From an uncultured Lachnospiraceae bacterium (lineage in GTDB: Bacteria; Bacillota; Clostridia; Lachnospirales; Lachnospiraceae), in assembly GCA_947566645.1 (NCBI GenBank), contig CANOKL010000009.1:42908-106907 (forward strand): a stretch of DNA of 64,000 bases, in the 5' to 3' direction. Below are positions 34,355 to 43,555 of this stretch, one piece after another. A program made the position numbers and the translations under genes. The notes beneath the pieces are model-generated. The model was not told where the DNA came from and did not search any database. It saw nothing but the letters and a program-made list of their open reading frames with translations. Positions within the stretch are counted from its first letter, which is position 1; each line of letters opens with the position of its first letter.

Positions 34355-35338
34355 ATGGCTAATGGAATTTGTGTTTATGCAGAAAGTTATAAGGGTAAAT
34401 TAGAGCCGGTAGCTGCAGAACTGGTTTCAGCCGCAAAGGAGATCCAGAAGACAACAGGCGAGAAGGTTCAGGCAATCGTGCTGGCAGAGGAGACAGAAGG
34501 TATTGTGGCTGAGCTTGACAAGCTTGGGGTAGAAGAGATCTATGCGGTAAAGGCAGGACGTGACTGCTCACAGCAGGATGATGCTGTAAGCCAGGCAATT
34601 GCAGAGATGCTTAAGAAGATTGATCCTTCAAGTGTTCTGATTCCGGCGACTCCGGAGGGACGTTCCATTTTTTCCAGAGTTGCGATGAAGCTGGGCTGTG
34701 GCATGACTGCAGACTGTACAGAGGTTCTGGTTGGAACAAAGGAAGACGGGTCTTACTATATCAAACAGAATAAGCCGTCCTACGGCGAGAATGTCTTTGT
34801 AACGATTATTACCAGAGACGGATTCTATCCGCAGATGATGACTGTAAGACCAGGTGTCTATACCGCACAGGAGGAAGCAGCAGGCGGACAGGCAAAGGTG
34901 GAATACTTTGAGGATATTAAGGTCGGCGATTCCAAGATTGAGGTTATCGAAGAGGTGGTGGCAGAGGCTGAAACCGGAAGCATCTTAAGTGCCGAGGTGG
35001 TTGTTGTCGGCGGAAGAGGTGTCCTTGAGGATGACAATTTTGGACTGCTTGAGAAGTTTGCGGAGAAGGTAGGCGGCGCCATCGGCGGAACAAGACCGAT
35101 GGTGGATTCTGAGATGATCCCGTTCAATCATCAGATCGGGCAGACAGGACTTACCATCCGTCCGAAGATCTGTATCTCCTTCGGTGTATCCGGAGCAATC
35201 CAGCATACAGAGGGAATTAAGGATACAAAGCTCTTTGTAGCGGTGAATACAGATGAAGAGGCTGCGATTTATGGTGTGGCTGATTATGGTATGGCAGCAG
35301 ATCTGAAGGATGTGCTGACAGAATATCTGGCATTGTAA
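34355..35338 (+). CDS. etfA: Electron transfer flavoprotein alpha subunit
   Basis: 327 residues from the ATG at 34355, four bases after the etfB stop; AGGAGAAAGGAAAG precedes it. The N-terminal ETF domain holds MANGICVYAESYKGKLEPVA, and the C-terminal FAD domain is complete: VVVVGGRGV, FGLLEKFAEKVGGAIGGTRP, HQIGQTGLTIRPKICISFGV and SGAIQHTEGI with the flavin-facing loop. A terminator follows. An earlier in-frame ATG overlapping etfB is not needed. Confidence 0.94.
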   Translation: MANGICVYAESYKGKLEPVAAELVSAAKEIQKTTGEKVQAIVLAEETEGIVAELDKLGVEEIYAVKAGRDCSQQDDAVSQAIAEMLKKIDPSSVLIPATPEGRSIFSRVAMKLGCGMTADCTEVLVGTKEDGSYYIKQNKPSYGENVFVTIITRDGFYPQMMTVRPGVYTAQEEAAGGQAKVEYFEDIKVGDSKIEVIEEVVAEAETGSILSAEVVVVGGRGVLEDDNFGLLEKFAEKVGGAIGGTRPMVDSEMIPFNHQIGQTGLTIRPKICISFGVSGAIQHTEGIKDTKLFVAVNTDEEAAIYGVADYGMAADLKDVLTEYLAL

Positions 35339-35359
35339 CAAATAGTTCTGTTTATTTTT

Positions 35360-35403
35360 GAAATAGCATCTGGCTTTAGGCGGCCTGGATGCTATTTCTT
35401 TTT
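35360..35403 (+). terminator. Terminator after etfA
   Basis: GAAATAGCATC (35360-35370) and GATGCTATTTC (35388-35398) form an 11-bp stem followed by TTTTT. It ends the oxidoreductase/ETF transcript. Confidence 0.82.
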
Positions 35404-35422
35404 GGAGAAGCTTGATATCAGA

Positions 35423-35467
35423 GACAGGGTTATTGTTTGTTCGATAGGAATAAACAATAACCCTGTC
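35423..35467. repeat. Perfect 16-bp inverted repeat without T-run
   Basis: GACAGGGTTATTGTTT (35423-35438) and AAACAATAACCCTGTC (35452-35467) are perfectly complementary around a 13-base loop. No T-run follows on either strand. The CCTGTC end recalls the REP-like palindromes at 2.3 and 16.6 kb. The remainder of 35468-35777 is AT-rich, with only the promoter annotated next. Confidence 0.6.
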
Positions 35468-35607
35468 TTAAATTCTGTGTTTGTTGAAAAGCACTTTATT
35501 AATTAAAGTTTACAATGACTTAAAATATTGCATTAAGTAGAATAAAAAGCTTAATACACAAAAAATAAATGCAAATTTTATACATTATAGAGAAAAAAAT
35601 TTAATGA

Positions 35608-35637
35608 TTGACTTAAAATAGAAGTGATATATATAAT
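35608..35637 (+). promoter_or_regulatory. Promoter of the mannanase gene
   Basis: TTGACT (35608-35613), 18-base spacer, TATAAT (35632-35637). A leader of about 130 bases follows, with a small hairpin (TAGGGAT and ATCTCTA) just before AAGGAAAGGAAG, the ribosome site. Confidence 0.65.
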
Positions 35638-35777
35638 GTATTTAAAAGAATATAAAGCTTAGAAAATAATTATATTTAGTTAAACAAAGGACAAAATAGT
35701 ATGTATTTTAGTTTGCAAAAAATGCAGACTGAAAAATAAAATTTTAGGGATACATATCTCTAAGGAAAGGAAGAACT

Positions 35778-38700
35778 ATGAAAAAAAGAAACAAAAGAGC
35801 ACTATCTTTGATGCTTTCAATGGCACTGGCGGTGAGTCTGCCGACATCGGCCTTTGCAACGGAAGACATCGGGAATTCTGTTGGAGAGGAGGTTGAAATA
35901 TCCAAAGGAGATCCGTCTGATTATCTTGCTCCTCTCGCTTCGGATAAAAGAGGCCTGGAGGAGCAGGGAAGCTGGTATTATGGAACGGGATGGGAACATG
36001 AATATCAGGGTGCGGAAAATTCTGATGTGAAACAGGAGAATGGCATGGTAAAAGCTACAGTGGATTACAGCGCAGATGCTGATAAAGGATACAGCAAAAT
36101 GGCTATTTCCAGTTGGCATGATGATGGAGTCAGCTTCCAGGATGTTTCAAAGGTAACATTTGATTTTTACTATGATGAAGCAAATATGAGCTCCGGAAGC
36201 TTTGCTATGGCGGTAAATTCTGATAAGCTTAATGTAAATGACACAGATCTTGACTTAAGTAAGGCCGAGGAAGTAGAGGGAACTTTGAAAAAACTTCCGG
36301 TTACGTTCACATGTGAGACGGCAAATGGGAGCGTACAGGGAATCACGTTTTGCCTAATTGGTAAAAATACCGATTACAAAGGTGACATCTGGCTTGATAA
36401 TATCCAGTTTGAATCCGGAACACAGACACCGCCTGCAGACGTAAAGGTGTGGGATTTTGAGGATGATACCACACAGGGATGGGAATTTGATAAGAGTTGG
36501 GCAGCGGACTATAAAGGGCCGGCTGAAAATGTGTGCAGTGCAGAAGATGGGAAGCTGAAAGTTCAGATGGATTATTCACAAAATACAAGTGACGGTTGGA
36601 TTCAGCCTGCAATCAGCATCTCTCCAGAAGGAGGAATTGATGCCTCCGGCGCGTCAGCACTGGAACTTGAGATGTACTATGATGCCAATGCCATGACAAC
36701 CGGGAATATCACATTGAAACCGGTTTCCGAGACTGATTCCGTTAAACTTTTTAAAGATCAGACGTTAAATATTCAGAGCGTAACAGCTGAGGATGTGGAA
36801 AACGGACTGAAGAAGGCGGTCTTCCGGTTTGAGGTTAATACAGAAGAGGCAGCCAAGACGGAAAAACCGGATAAGTTAATGATCCTGCTGGTAGGCAATA
36901 ATACAGACTATAGAGGGAATCTTTACTTTGACAATATCCGTCTGTACACCCCGGTTGTGGAGGATGTGTATGTAGATGCAACGGTGAAGGCTGAAACCCA
37001 GACTACTGTATCAGGAAGCAGCGATAAGATCACAATAAATGGAACTGATTTTAATTATGCTTCCGAGGCAAAGCTTGCGGATCCCAAGGCAGATGCATCA
37101 GCAAAAGCGCTCTATCAGTATCTGAAGGCAGTGGGAGAATCTGATTCTACGTTGTACGGCCACATGGAGGACACGGTGTTAAAGGCAGGAAGTACTGAAT
37201 TGACCTACTCAGACACGGAAGATCTGACAGGCTCTCTGGCAGCGATCAACGGACTGGACTGCGGCGGACTTTTCTCGGGATTTGCCGGCAAGTATAATGA
37301 GCGGCATCCGGATGACGCGAATATTCCAGATACTACAGAGGGAAATATTCAGGCTGCAGCGCTTCTTTCAAATGAGGCGATCCAGGGCGGTGCAATCATG
37401 ACATTGTCCTGCCATATGCCGAACTTTGCTTTTGCAGAGGAGAAGGATGCACAGGCGGCAAAGACTTATGACCGCTATGATTACAGTAAGGCAGACTCTT
37501 ACAATCTGAAAGGAAACTGTATGAATCAGATACTTCCTGGCGGGAAGTTCAATCCGCAGTTTACGGCATTTCTGGATTTGATTGCTGAATATGCTGGTCA
37601 GGTTGATGGGGCAGTTCTGTTCCGTCCGTTCCATGAGAATACAGGAAGCTGGTTCTGGTGGGGGAAGGCATTCTGCAATGAGGAAACCTACAAAAGCGTA
37701 TTTAAGTATACTGTAGAATATCTGCGTGATGAAAAGGATGTACATAATCTGCTGTACGTGTACGGGCCTGGCTCAGAGGCAGCTACACTGGAAGAGTACG
37801 CAGAGCGCTATCCGGGAGATGAATTCGTGGATATGGTGGGCTTCGATACCTATGATGGCAGTGCAGATAAAGAAGGAACATTCTTCAAGGGCTTTGAATC
37901 AGTTGTAAAGCTGACAGATGAGTTTGCGAAGAAGCATGGAAAGCTTTTTGCAGTCACAGAGACTGGTATTACAAACCAGGCTATGAAAAAGCAGGGCAAT
38001 GAGCGTCCGGAGTGGTTTTCCGATATTCTGAATATTGTGACAAAGCCGGAATACGATTGTGCATATTATATGGTCTGGTCCAATTATGATTCCAAGAGCA
38101 ATTATTATTCACCATTTGCTGTATCCAGATCCGCAGACGGGACACTTCACGGACATGAGCTCATGGATGGATTCATCCGGTTCTACAATGATGCAAAAAG
38201 TATCTTTGCGGCAGATCAGAAGAATGTTGTGTACGGAGAGACAAAGCCTGCAGCTCCGACGGTTTCAGAATGGGAGCAGACAGGGTACATTACAGCTCCG
38301 GTTGCAGGAACCCGTATTTTAGAGAAGACGACAGTGGCTGCGAAGCTCAGTGAAGCTATGCCTGACGCCCTGCTTTCTGTGTCAAACGGAACAAAGGAAA
38401 TCAAGCTGGACGGAAAGTCAGAAGGTAAAACAGTTACGGCAGAGTTGACAGCAGATATTCTGGCACAGCTGGGTGAAGCGGCTAAGGGTAAGATTATTCT
38501 CTCTTCCGGAAACAAGAAGCTGGCTGAAATTACGGTGATCTTCAATATTCCGGAAAAAGAGCCGGATCCGTATATGGTAGATGATTTTGAGTCCTATTAT
38601 GGTGAAGCCTCCTTGCTGCAGCAAAGCTGGGCAACCAATAAAGACACCGGATGTACCATTGACCTGGGTCTGTCTGATAAAGAAGGGAATGCACAGGACG

Positions 38701-39788
38701 GTTATGGCATGAAGTTCGATTACAGTGAAAAAAAAGGCGGCTATGCTGGAGCGACGATCACAAAAGAGGTTGACTGGTCCAACTGTAATGCACTCAGCTT
38801 CTGGACAATTCCGGATGGAAAACAGCAGAAAACAGTGATTCAGATTGATGCAAATAAAACATGCTATGAAGTATATCTGAATTTATATGATGCATATAAT
38901 GCACGGGCAGGAAAGCCTACCCAGGTGATCATTCCATTTACAGAATTCTGCCAGCGTGATACAGAAGGGAATCCAAAAGGCGGTCTGGTAAATGACTGCG
39001 GATCCGTCGGCAGTTTTGGTCTGTGGGTAAATGCAATAGACAACGAATTCTTTGAGGGCGATACCGTAAGCGGTACAATCTGGTATGATAATATTACTGC
39101 AGTCAAGACAGATCTTAAGGAAGCCGCATTCCAGGATCCGAAGACAGAAGAGCAGCATACACATTCCTATGAGACGATCGTGAATGCGGCTACGATTTCA
39201 AAGGACGGAAGTATTATCGAAAAGTGTAAGGGATGTGGAGAGATCAAATCCCAGAAGGTAATCTATGCTGCAAAGACGGTTTCACTGAAAACCAGCAAAT
39301 ATGTATACAACAAAAAGGCAAGAAAACCATCTGTTACAGTGAAAGATTCCAAAGGAACAGTGATCCCGAAGGACAGCTACAGTGTAACTTACAAGAATAA
39401 TAAAAATGTAGGAAGAGCTTCTGTAACAGTTACCCTGAAAGGAAATTATAAGGGGACGCTGACAAAGACCTTTGATATTCTTCCAAAGGGTACCGGCATT
39501 TCAAAGTTGAAAGGTTCCGTGAAGGGCTTCAAGGCAACGTGGAAAAAGCAGTCCACACAGACCAATGGCTATGAGATTCAGTATTCTACAAATAAGAAGT
39601 TTACCAAAAAGGCTTCAAAGATCAAAGCAGTGGCAAAGAAGACAGCAAAATCAAAGAGTATTACCGGACTGAAGGCGAAGAAGACATATTATGTGAGAAT
39701 CCGTACTTATAAGAAGGTAAAGATAAACGGAAAATCGAAAAAAATGTATTCTTCCTGGTCAAAAGCGAAGAAGGTAACTACAAAATAA
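35778..39788 (+). CDS. Secreted multidomain GH26 beta-mannanase
   Basis: A 1336-residue secreted enzyme. A signal peptide (KKRNKRALSLMLSMALAVSL, cut after SAFA) is followed by two related beta-sandwich modules (about residues 55-210 and 220-395) resembling mannan-binding modules. The GH26 catalytic domain follows: Glu620 in FRPFHENTGSWFWWGK is the acid/base and Glu728 in VTETGIT the nucleophile. An Ig-like linker and a third sandwich module beginning YMVDDFESYYGEASLLQQSW come next. The tail has an MBG-type repeat and a lysine-rich FN3-like domain ending SSWSKAKKVTTK, shared with other surface proteins here. There is no LPXTG, so retention may rely on this basic domain. It should cut beta-mannan outside the cell. 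Confidence 0.9.
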   Translation: MKKRNKRALSLMLSMALAVSLPTSAFATEDIGNSVGEEVEISKGDPSDYLAPLASDKRGLEEQGSWYYGTGWEHEYQGAENSDVKQENGMVKATVDYSADADKGYSKMAISSWHDDGVSFQDVSKVTFDFYYDEANMSSGSFAMAVNSDKLNVNDTDLDLSKAEEVEGTLKKLPVTFTCETANGSVQGITFCLIGKNTDYKGDIWLDNIQFESGTQTPPADVKVWDFEDDTTQGWEFDKSWAADYKGPAENVCSAEDGKLKVQMDYSQNTSDGWIQPAISISPEGGIDASGASALELEMYYDANAMTTGNITLKPVSETDSVKLFKDQTLNIQSVTAEDVENGLKKAVFRFEVNTEEAAKTEKPDKLMILLVGNNTDYRGNLYFDNIRLYTPVVEDVYVDATVKAETQTTVSGSSDKITINGTDFNYASEAKLADPKADASAKALYQYLKAVGESDSTLYGHMEDTVLKAGSTELTYSDTEDLTGSLAAINGLDCGGLFSGFAGKYNERHPDDANIPDTTEGNIQAAALLSNEAIQGGAIMTLSCHMPNFAFAEEKDAQAAKTYDRYDYSKADSYNLKGNCMNQILPGGKFNPQFTAFLDLIAEYAGQVDGAVLFRPFHENTGSWFWWGKAFCNEETYKSVFKYTVEYLRDEKDVHNLLYVYGPGSEAATLEEYAERYPGDEFVDMVGFDTYDGSADKEGTFFKGFESVVKLTDEFAKKHGKLFAVTETGITNQAMKKQGNERPEWFSDILNIVTKPEYDCAYYMVWSNYDSKSNYYSPFAVSRSADGTLHGHELMDGFIRFYNDAKSIFAADQKNVVYGETKPAAPTVSEWEQTGYITAPVAGTRILEKTTVAAKLSEAMPDALLSVSNGTKEIKLDGKSEGKTVTAELTADILAQLGEAAKGKIILSSGNKKLAEITVIFNIPEKEPDPYMVDDFESYYGEASLLQQSWATNKDTGCTIDLGLSDKEGNAQDGYGMKFDYSEKKGGYAGATITKEVDWSNCNALSFWTIPDGKQQKTVIQIDANKTCYEVYLNLYDAYNARAGKPTQVIIPFTEFCQRDTEGNPKGGLVNDCGSVGSFGLWVNAIDNEFFEGDTVSGTIWYDNITAVKTDLKEAAFQDPKTEEQHTHSYETIVNAATISKDGSIIEKCKGCGEIKSQKVIYAAKTVSLKTSKYVYNKKARKPSVTVKDSKGTVIPKDSYSVTYKNNKNVGRASVTVTLKGNYKGTLTKTFDILPKGTGISKLKGSVKGFKATWKKQSTQTNGYEIQYSTNKKFTKKASKIKAVAKKTAKSKSITGLKAKKTYYVRIRTYKKVKINGKSKKMYSSWSKAKKVTTK

Positions 39789-39847
39789 AGGCTGTTGTCT
39801 GAAAATGATATGCAGGTATGAAGCTAATTGAATAGCTGCATCATAAT

Positions 39848-39898
39848 AAAAGATACGGTATTGCTCTGGGCAGGAGAGAGTAATGCCGTATCTTTTGT
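39848..39898. terminator. Bidirectional terminator between the mannanase and XRE genes
   Basis: AAAAGATACGGTATT (39848-39862) pairs with AATGCCGTATCTTTT (39882-39896), with one wobble. T-runs end the stem on both strands, serving the two converging genes. Confidence 0.8.
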
Positions 39899-39941
39899 AT
39901 TAAATAAAAAGGTGTTTCGATGGGCTAACGTAAAGAGAATT

Positions 39942-41000
39942 TTATATACCTTCTTTGAGTTTTTTAATTGCATCCATACAGCGTGGATCTGCAAGCAGTG
40001 GTTTAAAGCTCTCATCTTCAAGACCCGTTAACAGCATTTTTTGTATTTCCTTTGTGGTCGCCGGCTGGTGTCCTTTTATATCAAGCCCCGGAGAGAAAAG
40101 CTCAGATTTAGGCAGGACAGCCTCTCCGGTTATGGCATCTACATAACGGACAAAGCTGTCGGCGGCATCATCCAAGCGCCCCATCCGCAGATAGATATCC
40201 AGAAACATCCCTTCATACATACCGCCTAATCCGAACAGCAGATCCAGGGATTTATAAACTTCACATATTTTTAAGGCGTGTTCCGGGTCATCCGTAATCT
40301 CAGGGCCCATCATGGAAGTCAGACAGAATGCTGCCTGACGGATCAGAGTATATAATCGTTTCTGCGTGAGCTTCAGCGCTTCTTCTGGCTTGCCCTGTTT
40401 TGTATAGAGCTGGAACCAGGTAAGGGTTGGGTCTACAGAGTGCTCCGGTAATTCCTTTAAAAGCTGCTCGCCTTGTTCCAGTTCTCCGGCCTGAATCGCC
40501 ATACCTGCAAGGTTTAGGGCGGCCTGCTGCCGGTAAGCGGACGTGCCGGAGGCGCGAAGCTCTGTGAGAAGCTGCTTTTTCCGGTCTGTCCATCTCTTTT
40601 GCTGCTCTTCGCCGGCTGTTGGGAAAAACATGCGGAAGGCGTCATAGGCAATGGCAGCATTGAATTTTAAGGCGCAGGAATTCGGATATTCGTGCAGAAG
40701 CCCGGACAGCATGCTTTCTCCAGTTTCATAGCCTTCTTTCATGGCTGCTTCGATTAGAGAATTCATCTTTTCCACGATTTCTTCATTGGAGAGCGTTTCT
40801 TCGAATTGCAGCAGAGTATCCACACTGGTATCTAATGCCCTGGCCAGAGGGCAGAGCAGCGTAATGTAAGGGTAGGAGCTGTCAGTTTCCCATTTGCTGA
40901 CCGCCGGGGCGGATATGCCAAGCATGTCCGCAAGCTGGTTCTGGGTCAGTCTCTTTGCCTTGCGAAGTTCTGTAAGCTTTGCACCAATCTTCATTTCCAT
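39942..41000 (-). CDS. XRE-family regulator with helical repeat C-terminal domain
   Basis: 352 residues from the ATG at 41000, chosen because AGGAGGA lies seven bases upstream; the longer frame begins inside non-coding DNA. A Cro/CI-type helix-turn-helix covers residues 3-58 (IGAKLTELRKAKRLTQNQLA, DMLGISAPAVSKWETDSSYP). The rest is helical with TPR-like pairs (GMAIQAGELEQGEQLLKEL, YTKQGKPEEALKLTQKRL, YLRMGRLDDAADSFVRY). Single-gene regulators of this form are common in Lachnospiraceae and may answer to a peptide or protein partner. No target gene is obvious. Confidence 0.82.
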   Translation of the reverse strand: MEMKIGAKLTELRKAKRLTQNQLADMLGISAPAVSKWETDSSYPYITLLCPLARALDTSVDTLLQFEETLSNEEIVEKMNSLIEAAMKEGYETGESMLSGLLHEYPNSCALKFNAAIAYDAFRMFFPTAGEEQQKRWTDRKKQLLTELRASGTSAYRQQAALNLAGMAIQAGELEQGEQLLKELPEHSVDPTLTWFQLYTKQGKPEEALKLTQKRLYTLIRQAAFCLTSMMGPEITDDPEHALKICEVYKSLDLLFGLGGMYEGMFLDIYLRMGRLDDAADSFVRYVDAITGEAVLPKSELFSPGLDIKGHQPATTKEIQKMLLTGLEDESFKPLLADPRCMDAIKKLKEGI

Positions 41001-41224
41001 AGTATCGTCCTCCTCTTGTTTGTGAATGCGAAAGGGATCAATATGTCCGCAGTTTCGTTCGTGCACCAACGGCGTCACAGTGTATGATGTACTATCATTG
41101 ACTTATAGGAATAGTATAGTACAGGGAGGAGTTTTCTACAATGGAGGCATAGTTAAGCAATGTGCAATTTTTATTAACTGATAGTTATGATTGTCAGTTT
41201 GCTGTTATGTTTGTTTGGGTACAG

Positions 41225-41647
41225 TCAAATATTTTCTTCAATGAATCCAGTCTTTTGTAAGAGCCTGCCTTTCCAGCGAATTTGATATTTTCTATATGCA
41301 GAGGAATGAATTTCCTGTGTTTTACATTTATTTGCAACAATCCTAAACCTCAGACTATAAGGCGAAAGCTCATGTTTCAATGCCTTTGCTGTTGCTTCTA
41401 ATTGCTCTGCCGCTTTTACTAGATTTGAACCCTTTAGTTCAATCAGATATGCAATATGATTATCTTCGTTCAGTAGGAGATAATCACATCGGCTTCCTTC
41501 TTTGAGCACAGTTCCATCAATTTTGTAATGTGTTACATAGACTTTTGCAGTGTTCTTTCCCTTATGGTATTGTGGATTGCCTTTATCCTTTGACACGATT
41601 TGTGAAGCATTTTTGCTACACAATGATTGAAACTTTTCCAATGGCAT
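41225..41647 (-). CDS. Small PD-(D/E)xK nuclease-like protein paired with an ATPase
   Basis: A 140-residue protein with no signal peptide or membrane helix. The segment GSRCDYLLLNEDNHIAYLIELKG gives Asp55, Glu70 and Lys72, the D...ExK active-site pattern of PD-(D/E)xK nucleases, with the following helix AAEQLEATAKAL placing a Gln (Gln82) as in many members. A basic N-terminus (KGNPQYHKGKNTAKVYVTHY) could bind nucleic acid. Its ATG shares one base with the TAA of the ATPase gene, so it is translationally coupled. I recognise no named family. A nuclease effector switched by the ATPase is the best reading, but activity is not proven. Confidence 0.65.
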   Translation of the reverse strand: MPLEKFQSLCSKNASQIVSKDKGNPQYHKGKNTAKVYVTHYKIDGTVLKEGSRCDYLLLNEDNHIAYLIELKGSNLVKAAEQLEATAKALKHELSPYSLRFRIVANKCKTQEIHSSAYRKYQIRWKGRLLQKTGFIEENI

Positions 41648-42984
41648 TACAGTATATCACCTGCCTCATCTGTAGATTGTTGCAATTCTAAAATTTTATC
41701 GAAATCAGTATTAATTACGTCTGATATTTCATCAATTCTTTCATTTTGTATCATATGAATATCTTGATCCATACAATCATCAATAGTTCCATCTTTTACA
41801 AACCAGGAAGCAAATTTTTTGCAATCCAGCCAAAGCGCTGCAGGAATAATTGCATTTACTTCTTTTGTATATTGAAAGGAAACATCCTTTGCATATAGCA
41901 GATTATTTAGCGTTCCTAATACGTAGGGACTGTGTGTTGTTAGTACCACGGAATGATTGCAATTGCTTACCAGTGCGATCAATTCTGTAATATATTTTTG
42001 CGACTCGGGAAATAGATGTGATTCTGGCTCTTCTATAATAAATAAAATCTGTTTTTGTTGTAATAAATAGTAAAAGAGCAAGTTTAGAATCCATACACAT
42101 TCCTGCTGTCCGGAAGATGAAAAATTTATCTTAACATATTTCCCGTTATCCAGGATAATTTGCTCTTCACCATTGCTAAACCGATAGGAACCCCGTAATA
42201 TTTTCTGTATCAGCATTAAAGCGTGTGCCGTTGTATTGGCTGGCAGTGTCTCTTCTCTGGCAGGAAATGCTGCAAGTCCCATAAGACCATCAGAAAACTC
42301 AGGCTTTAAGCGCAAAATCCGTTCAAGATAATCTTTTGTACAGCTGTCCAGCGAACGTTTTTGCAAATCATCCATTGTTGCATAGATATAACTCAGCTGC
42401 TGGGATAAAAGAGTTATCATGCTGCGTCCAGCAGGAATATATACAACAGAACAGAAATCGTCGAATAGTTTATATAATTCAAGCTGGAATTTTTCTGTTT
42501 CTTCTTTTGGTATTCCTAATGGAGTTGTGGATAAGGAGTTGTCTTTATCCCGCAAAAAGTTTTCTAAATCACGGCTAAATGTGATCCGTATATAATTAGG
42601 GGCAGTATATTTTGTATCATTTTTTAGTGAAATCTTTACATAGCAGGTATTGGTGAAGTGATATTCCATACACATCTCACTGGACATTCCCCATGGTGAA
42701 CCGAATGTTCTCAAAAATTTTTCCCTTAAATGATTTTCCAGGCTTTTTTCCAGTTCGAATTTCTTTCCAATATAGTATGCTCCTGCTTCTTTTATAGTTT
42801 CCGTATCCATTGCCTGCGATTTTGCAAGCTTCAATATATCTTCTTTTATTGTTCTGAAATAAAAGATTGCTTTCGCAACCGTGCTTTTTCCAGAAGCCTG
42901 AAATCCTGCAAAAGTCATAAAATGAGAACATTCCAAATCGCAGTCTTCAATTGGTCCAAGCTGATGAATGCTTAACTTGTGCAC
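41647..42984 (-). CDS. AAA/ABC-type ATPase (OLD/AAA_21-like), defence-associated type
   Basis: A 445-residue ATPase starting with GTG, six bases after GGAGG. Walker A is GFQASGKST (residues 27-35), the ABC-like signature SSSGQQE (289-295), Walker B ILFIIEEPESHLF (313-325) with tandem Glu, and the switch His351 in VVLTTHSPYVLG. The middle has VYIPAGRSMI, a motif common in AAA_21 ATPases of OLD, RloA, PARIS and Septu type systems. No Toprim domain follows, so the nuclease function probably lies in the coupled 140-residue partner. The gene is clearly more AT-rich than its neighbours, suggesting recent acquisition. Confidence 0.83.
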   Translation of the reverse strand: MHKLSIHQLGPIEDCDLECSHFMTFAGFQASGKSTVAKAIFYFRTIKEDILKLAKSQAMDTETIKEAGAYYIGKKFELEKSLENHLREKFLRTFGSPWGMSSEMCMEYHFTNTCYVKISLKNDTKYTAPNYIRITFSRDLENFLRDKDNSLSTTPLGIPKEETEKFQLELYKLFDDFCSVVYIPAGRSMITLLSQQLSYIYATMDDLQKRSLDSCTKDYLERILRLKPEFSDGLMGLAAFPAREETLPANTTAHALMLIQKILRGSYRFSNGEEQIILDNGKYVKINFSSSGQQECVWILNLLFYYLLQQKQILFIIEEPESHLFPESQKYITELIALVSNCNHSVVLTTHSPYVLGTLNNLLYAKDVSFQYTKEVNAIIPAALWLDCKKFASWFVKDGTIDDCMDQDIHMIQNERIDEISDVINTDFDKILELQQSTDEAGDIL

Positions 42985-43058
42985 AATAAACCTCCTGATG
43001 ATTATTATATATTTGCTGTAGTGGATTAAGTATATGGCAGAGCAGAGTCTGACGGCAG

Positions 43059-43415
43059 TTATATGTCCTCGTGTTCGTTCTGCTTTTTTTCCTCATTCTG
43101 TATGATTAAGAGCTGATCCATCTGTTTTAGGATATATTCCTGATATACGGGTTTTAATTCTCTGAATGTGGCAGATGCCAGTTCTGTAAACCGGTCCGGT
43201 TCGTTTTCGAATATAGTGCCTTCACCGGTTCTTAGCCATGCTTCTCTCACATTGAAAGTGAAACAGATAAGCTTGACAATCCGGTCATTCACATTATTAT
43301 GTCCCAGTTCAATGCCTGCAATATATCCGTTTGACATGGATAATGCCTTTGCAAATTTGGCCTGGGACAGATTCAGTGTCTGGCGTACTTGTTTAACTCG
43401 TTGGTTGATTGACAT
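43059..43415 (-). CDS. XRE-family repressor heading the ATPase-nuclease cassette
   Basis: A 118-residue protein: helix-turn-helix at about residues 5-60 (VKQVRQTLNLSQAKFAKALS, MSNGYIAGIELGHNNVNDRI, then FNVREAWLRTGEG, the signature of phage-type repressors), followed by an acidic helical tail likely for dimerisation. GGGAGG precedes the ATG. Seventy-four bases separate it from the ATPase gene in the same direction. The three ATACTCAT-type repeats upstream overlap both its own promoter and the divergent promoter, so self-repression is likely. Confidence 0.85.
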   Translation of the reverse strand: MSINQRVKQVRQTLNLSQAKFAKALSMSNGYIAGIELGHNNVNDRIVKLICFTFNVREAWLRTGEGTIFENEPDRFTELASATFRELKPVYQEYILKQMDQLLIIQNEEKKQNEHEDI

Positions 43416-43441
43416 GAAAAAGCCTCCCTTCCATATGCTTT

Positions 43442-43534
43442 ATAATATCATAAGGATACTCACATTACAAGTAAAATTGTATGAAATATAGCTTGATATA
43501 CTCATATAAAAATGATACAATACTCATATAAAAA
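43442..43534. promoter_or_regulatory. Divergent promoters with three operator-like repeats
   Basis: ATACTCATATAAAAA occurs exactly at 43498-43512 and 43520-43534, and a partial copy ATACTCACATTA at 43456-43467. The plus promoter TTGATA (43494-43499)/TACAAT (43516-43521) is overlapped by the two exact copies. The minus promoter TTGTAA (43465-43470)/TATTAT (43442-43447), 17-base spacer, contains the partial copy in its spacer. Spacings of 22 and 42 bases put the sites on one DNA face. Confidence 0.7.
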
Positions 43535-43555
43535 GTGAATAGGAGGTATAGTTAT

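Noticed and set aside
43456..43534. Repeated ATACTCAT units looked at first like a short CRISPR array
   Set aside because: Only three short copies, unequal spacing and exact overlap with two promoters; no cas genes nearby. Operator sites explain them better.
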